DNA from: Pelecanus crispus
Taxonomy: Eukaryota; Chordata; Aves; Pelecaniformes; Pelecanidae
DNA: 64,000 nt
Direction of reading: 5' to 3'
Assembly: GCF_030463565.1 (NCBI RefSeq)
Contig: NC_134653.1
Coordinates: forward strand, 27,713,150 to 27,777,149
Below, one piece after another: positions 59,931-64,000 of this stretch. The notes under the pieces are model-generated. The model ran no database searches and had not been told where the DNA came from. It was given only the letters and a program-made list of their open reading frames with translations. The position numbers and the translations under genes are program-made. How positions within the stretch are numbered: the stretch's first letter is position 1; each line of letters starts with the position of its first letter.

Positions 59931-62900
59931 CAAACATGGAAAAGACGAAGGCCGCCTTCTAAGTTGTAGATGATCAAGTGCATAGAGAAAAAAGGCTGAA
60001 AAGGCTGAAACTGAAACAACCTTTATTGGTATACACAGATGGAACGAAATTAAAATTTAATTTCTCTCAACATGAAGATGCCGAAGGGATAAGAAAAATA
60101 AACCAGTTTTTATTCTGAAGTGGCTCTTCCAAGTGAAGCTGTGGTTTGGGCAAGATTTTTTTTTTCCCCAGAGAATCAACCTGTCTCATAAAGAGAGTAA
60201 TATTTTATTTGCGCAAAAGAATGAAGCTGAAACTAACATGATGTTTCTGTCTCAGTAAAACCATGACTAAAAATTCTAATGTGTAGTCAAAAAGTGCACC
60301 CTTATACAAAAGAATAGCAATGAAAGAAGATTTTCATATTTATGGCTTTGAAGGGAACCTTTCAGATGTGACCCAGTGAAGAGCTGTCTAAGGCTTCTAC
60401 AAACAGGTTCTTTTGAACCCAATGAAAGAGAGACACCTTGAAAGGAGAAAAAAACCTCTCAATGACATTCTTTTCTCCAAAGAGGGGGTGAGGGTAGAAG
60501 AAAAAGGAGGACAAAGCTATCTTTAAAATAAGAGTCAAAGCATTAACCCCACCACCATCACCATTGGCTACTGTGTATTCTTCCACTCACATGGCCCGAA
60601 GAAAAGGGATTTAAACCTGGTCCATATGTTTTACTGGGCCCAGAAACTGAAGAAAACCCACAAGCTGTGAACAGAAAGCTAACAGGAGCACCACAGCAAA
60701 GCACACATTCTTTTCTCTAAAATATTTAGTTTTTAGCGTAAGGGCAAGAATTCCAGCACCTCTGACCAGTAAGTGATGCTATCCACAACACCCAGGTCAG
60801 GGCAATGTCACTAATTCTACTGCTGAACACTTTTGGGGCCCCGTTTTATCATCCTGCAGGTGACTGCCTCCAGGAAATCACTACTTTGTAACACCGCATT
60901 TGAGAAATAAACCCAGAAAAAAATCATTACAGGAAGTCTTGGATTTGCCAGAAGCTCTTTATGTTCTTCTATTTCTACTGCTATACCAGCAGTAAGGCAC
61001 AATAAAGATTATTTTCCACAAACACGCAGTAAGAAACTGAGAAGCAGTGACAGTCCTTTACCAGTGTTTTATGTGGTTTCTCATTAGGAGATTTTTTTTT
61101 AGTTTTTACTTTGTTGTGGCACAAAGTCAAAACTACAGAAATTCTCCTTCCCCCCCTCCAATCCACCTCACCATGCTGAGTTTCTCTATTACCACCACTG
61201 CATTTGAAATACGGTAGCTTTATTACAAAGTGGCTTTAGTCACCAAGAGGAAATGAATCTTTTCTTACATTAATGAGGATGCTACTCATAGAACAAGTGC
61301 ATATAGCTGAAATAAGATGAAAACTCGTTTATTTGCCATCTTCATATCTTTCATTGTAATTGCAGGTTCATCTAGTCAAGATCGGACTTCCTTCTGGACT
61401 TTTAAAAAGAAAATGAGGCACTGAAGAGCATGCAGTACTACTTTTGTCTTGACTACTATGCTATCAAAGTGGATGGAAGAAACGTTTAAGGCTTATTAAC
61501 ATCCAAACGACACATCACAGATGGCGAGAAAAATAGTCCATTACTTCCACAAATATCCACTATCTTATTTGCTCTTCTTTAAAATACTTAATAAAAATGT
61601 TCTTTCTTATGAAGTCTGTATAAAGCCAAAATTTAAATGAATCATTAGCACGCATGTTTGTGTGAACTATGACTATTTCTGACTTATACAGGGGTCCAAA
61701 TCAGTCTCCCTATCTGCTAAAACCTTGGCTGTTTCAGCACACTCCTCAAAGAGATCATTCAGCTTTACGGAGGCTATGGATAAACCCTTTCCATGTTGAA
61801 AGATGACTTAAAAAAAAAAAGTAAAGAAAATGCAGGAAAGCCAGCACTGAGACAACCTTCCACCACGAAAAGTAGCAGCAGAATTGCAGAAGTTTTTCAC
61901 AGATGTTAGTGGAAAAAATAGCTCCTTATAGTTTCCCAGTGAGGCGCTTCAGTAATGAGACGAGCAGCAGCAAAAAGAAATTGAGCATTAAGATAAAATA
62001 CAAGAAAGTTTTACTTCATAGACTATCTGCGAAGTCATAAGCCAGGCAGCCTGATCAAGGGTTTATTTTTACCTTATTTATTGTTGTTTTCAAAACACAT
62101 TTTGAAAAACAAAGAAATCCTACAGGAACCTTGCTGATACTACTTCTGGAACAGTTCAGTGCTCTGGGGCTGTGGGAAAAAGTAACGATCAAATGTTCCA
62201 TGGAAAGGGAAAGTGACAGTCTTCCCACCAGAAGTTTCCTAATGAAAGATGCTGGCACTGCAACTGTTGCGTAACATTTTCTTGTTGATTTTTAAAATTA
62301 TTTCCATGTCTGAGTTTAGCACCCTAGTGCTCTGAATTCACCTACAAAAAGAGGTGTGCCTTTTTAAAAGAATACCAATGCATCACCACAATAGCCTGGA
62401 AGCTGTCATACAAATTGGCTGAACAATATGTTGGCCACATTCCACAATATTACCATTCCAACTTCTGTTCAATATTGTGTTTTAATTAAACTATGCCTAT
62501 TCATATTTTTTTCCTCAATCTCTCTGGAGCAATATTTGAAAGAAATCTCATTTGGAAGTTTTCTTCAAGGTACATTAGGACTAGCAGCAATATCCATGAT
62601 CCAGAATCTGAAGAATCTTGTATTTCCTAAGATTACAGTTTTATATACAGAAAATAATTAAGGTTTATAGACATATGATTGAACTGCACTCTAGCCTAAC
62701 AAAATCCTCCATTTACACAAATGCATGCAGGGGCTTAATGTCCTGCTCTACACAGGCAGCCATATTCCAGCAATGCTTCTATACCAAAACCATCATTATT
62801 GGACCAAGAGAGACAAGGTAGTAGAATGAAAAACATTGATAGACAAAGTAAAAGACAAAAAGTGACTTTTCTTTCCTTCATGTTCACTTAATGATCGCTT

Positions 62901-64000
62901 TCTGCAGGAGACAGAAGGAGGAGAGCTGTTAATTATACCAAGAATACACCTCCAGGATAGAGTAAGAGGGGGATGCCATGGCAACTGGCAAATGCAACAG
63001 TGAACAAAATGGTCACCCTTTGGTAGGAGTGAGACCATGAAAGAGCTCATCATTTTGTCCTCCCCATCTCCACCTCCTCCGTCCCCCTCCTTTCTTGTCA
63101 TCTTTGCCACATTAATAAAGCATACAGACAACTCAGGAAAAACAACTTTCTCTGTAAGCAGTCTCTGACGTCCTGATGCACAGGAAGAAAAGACGAAAAT
63201 TAGCAGCATGTGGGTGGAACAAAAAGGGGGGGAAAACACATGAGGTAGAACTAGAGATGATTATTTTCTAATTATTTAATATTTTACTTATCTCCTCCCG
63301 TCCCCAGCAAAGTGCCATTACAGAGGCTTTTAGCTGTTTCTTGAAGAGAACAGCTTGATGTTTTCTTGGTTTGTGTTTTGGGTTTTTTTTTTTTTAAGTG
63401 AGAATTCGAGAAGAAAATGCTCTAGACATTCAAGGCAGTTCAAACAAGTCACCCTCAAGTTTTCTCCTTGAAGAAAAAAAGCCTAAAAGACCACGTCACT
63501 GCAGTGCTGACTGCATTCCGCGGCAGAAGGGGAAAAAATCCACTGAGTGCCCTCTAGCTTCACTCATGGAAGACAATTTTTTCTGTTCCAAATAAAATAT
63601 CACATTCACTGTAAGGTCCAACACAGAGACTGTAACATCACTAGAGTGATGCTCCAGAGTCAATCTGGGCACTTTGTGAGGTTGTGTGTGGTTCCAGCTG
63701 CGGACCGCGTACAGCGAGCCTATCACCTATGATCCCCTAAAATTCTTCAGTACGAGGCTGTGATTACCTATCACCATCATGGGGAAGATTTAAACACTGG
63801 TGAAAAGAAGAAAACAAGACCTCAGTTATCTGTTTTGGAACTAGAGTAGGGCAATAACAGCAGCACTAGAACAGTGCCTTTCCTCAACAAATACTGCTTT
63901 TATAGAAGCAGCAAAACTTTATAAAATCAGGGATCACGCTGGCAGCCCGCCAGGAGCCTGAAAGGCACAGCTGATTTGCATAACCTGATTGTGCCTTTGT
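59931..64000. other. Region with no firm gene
   Basis: Apart from the candidate exon at 61.67-61.81 kb nothing is well supported. Two weaker exon-like segments, minus strand near 63.18 kb and plus strand 63.40-63.60 kb, are discussed among the findings. Confidence 0.4.
61673..61806 (-). CDS. Candidate exon with a strong acceptor, helix-forming
   Basis: A long pyrimidine tract ending in TTTTTAAG|TC precedes a phase-1 frame of 43 codons to TAG: IFQHGKGLSIASVKLNDLFE, ECAETAKVLADRETDLDP, CISQK. The sequence looks like a real helical protein segment. A weak donor CCCCT|GTATAA would keep phase and join it to the 58.07-kb candidate. Family unknown. Confidence 0.35.

Noticed and set aside
1-64000. 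CRISPR arrays, toxin-antitoxin, phage or plasmid systems
   Set aside because: The sequence is plainly vertebrate; no direct-repeat arrays with spacers or prokaryotic gene clusters occur.

Overview
The window is vertebrate, almost certainly avian, genomic DNA. It has CR1 LINE 3' ends (three recognised), a solo LTR of a type common in bird genomes, GT-AG introns, long gene-poor intervals and a T-box gene of the VegT/Tbx16 class. That class is known in frogs, fish and sauropsids and is absent from placental mammals; the chicken copy is called TBX6L. No prokaryotic, phage, CRISPR or operon-like content is present.

Layout. (1) 1-7.9 kb: no confident gene, mostly the 3' flank and probable 3' UTR of the T-box gene. 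(2) 7.9-14.8 kb, minus strand: an intact TBX6L gene. Eight exons join in one open frame through GT-AG introns, and a weaker first exon is proposed near 16.96-17.00 kb. A 625-bp solo LTR in antisense orientation lies in its seventh intron (counting the proposed exon 1) and itself carries a short CR1 tail. (3) 17-27 kb: no gene seen. (4) 27.2-34.6 kb, minus strand: a second, decayed T-box gene in the same orientation and exon order as TBX6L. One exon is still fully open with both splice sites; others carry stops, frameshifts and a fused exon pair. (5) 34.6-41.5 kb: no gene; a poly(A)-tailed retrocopy-like end near 40.1 kb, simple repeats and a 17-bp minisatellite. (6) 41.5-57.4 kb, minus strand: the 3' part of an unidentified gene. 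Four exons agree in phase and encode an acidic, Ser/Thr-Pro-rich, probably nuclear protein; two more candidate upstream exons lie at 57.9-58.1 and 61.7-61.8 kb. (7) 59.2-59.9 kb: an old CR1 fragment; the rest to 64 kb shows nothing firm.

TBX6L and the decayed paralog form a tandem pair of Tbx6/Tbx16-subfamily genes. The first is a mesoderm-specifying DNA-binding transcription factor by family knowledge; the second looks like a duplicated (not processed) pseudogene. No working relationship between these and the third gene can be inferred from sequence. All exon boundaries were read by eye; no alignment or database search was run.
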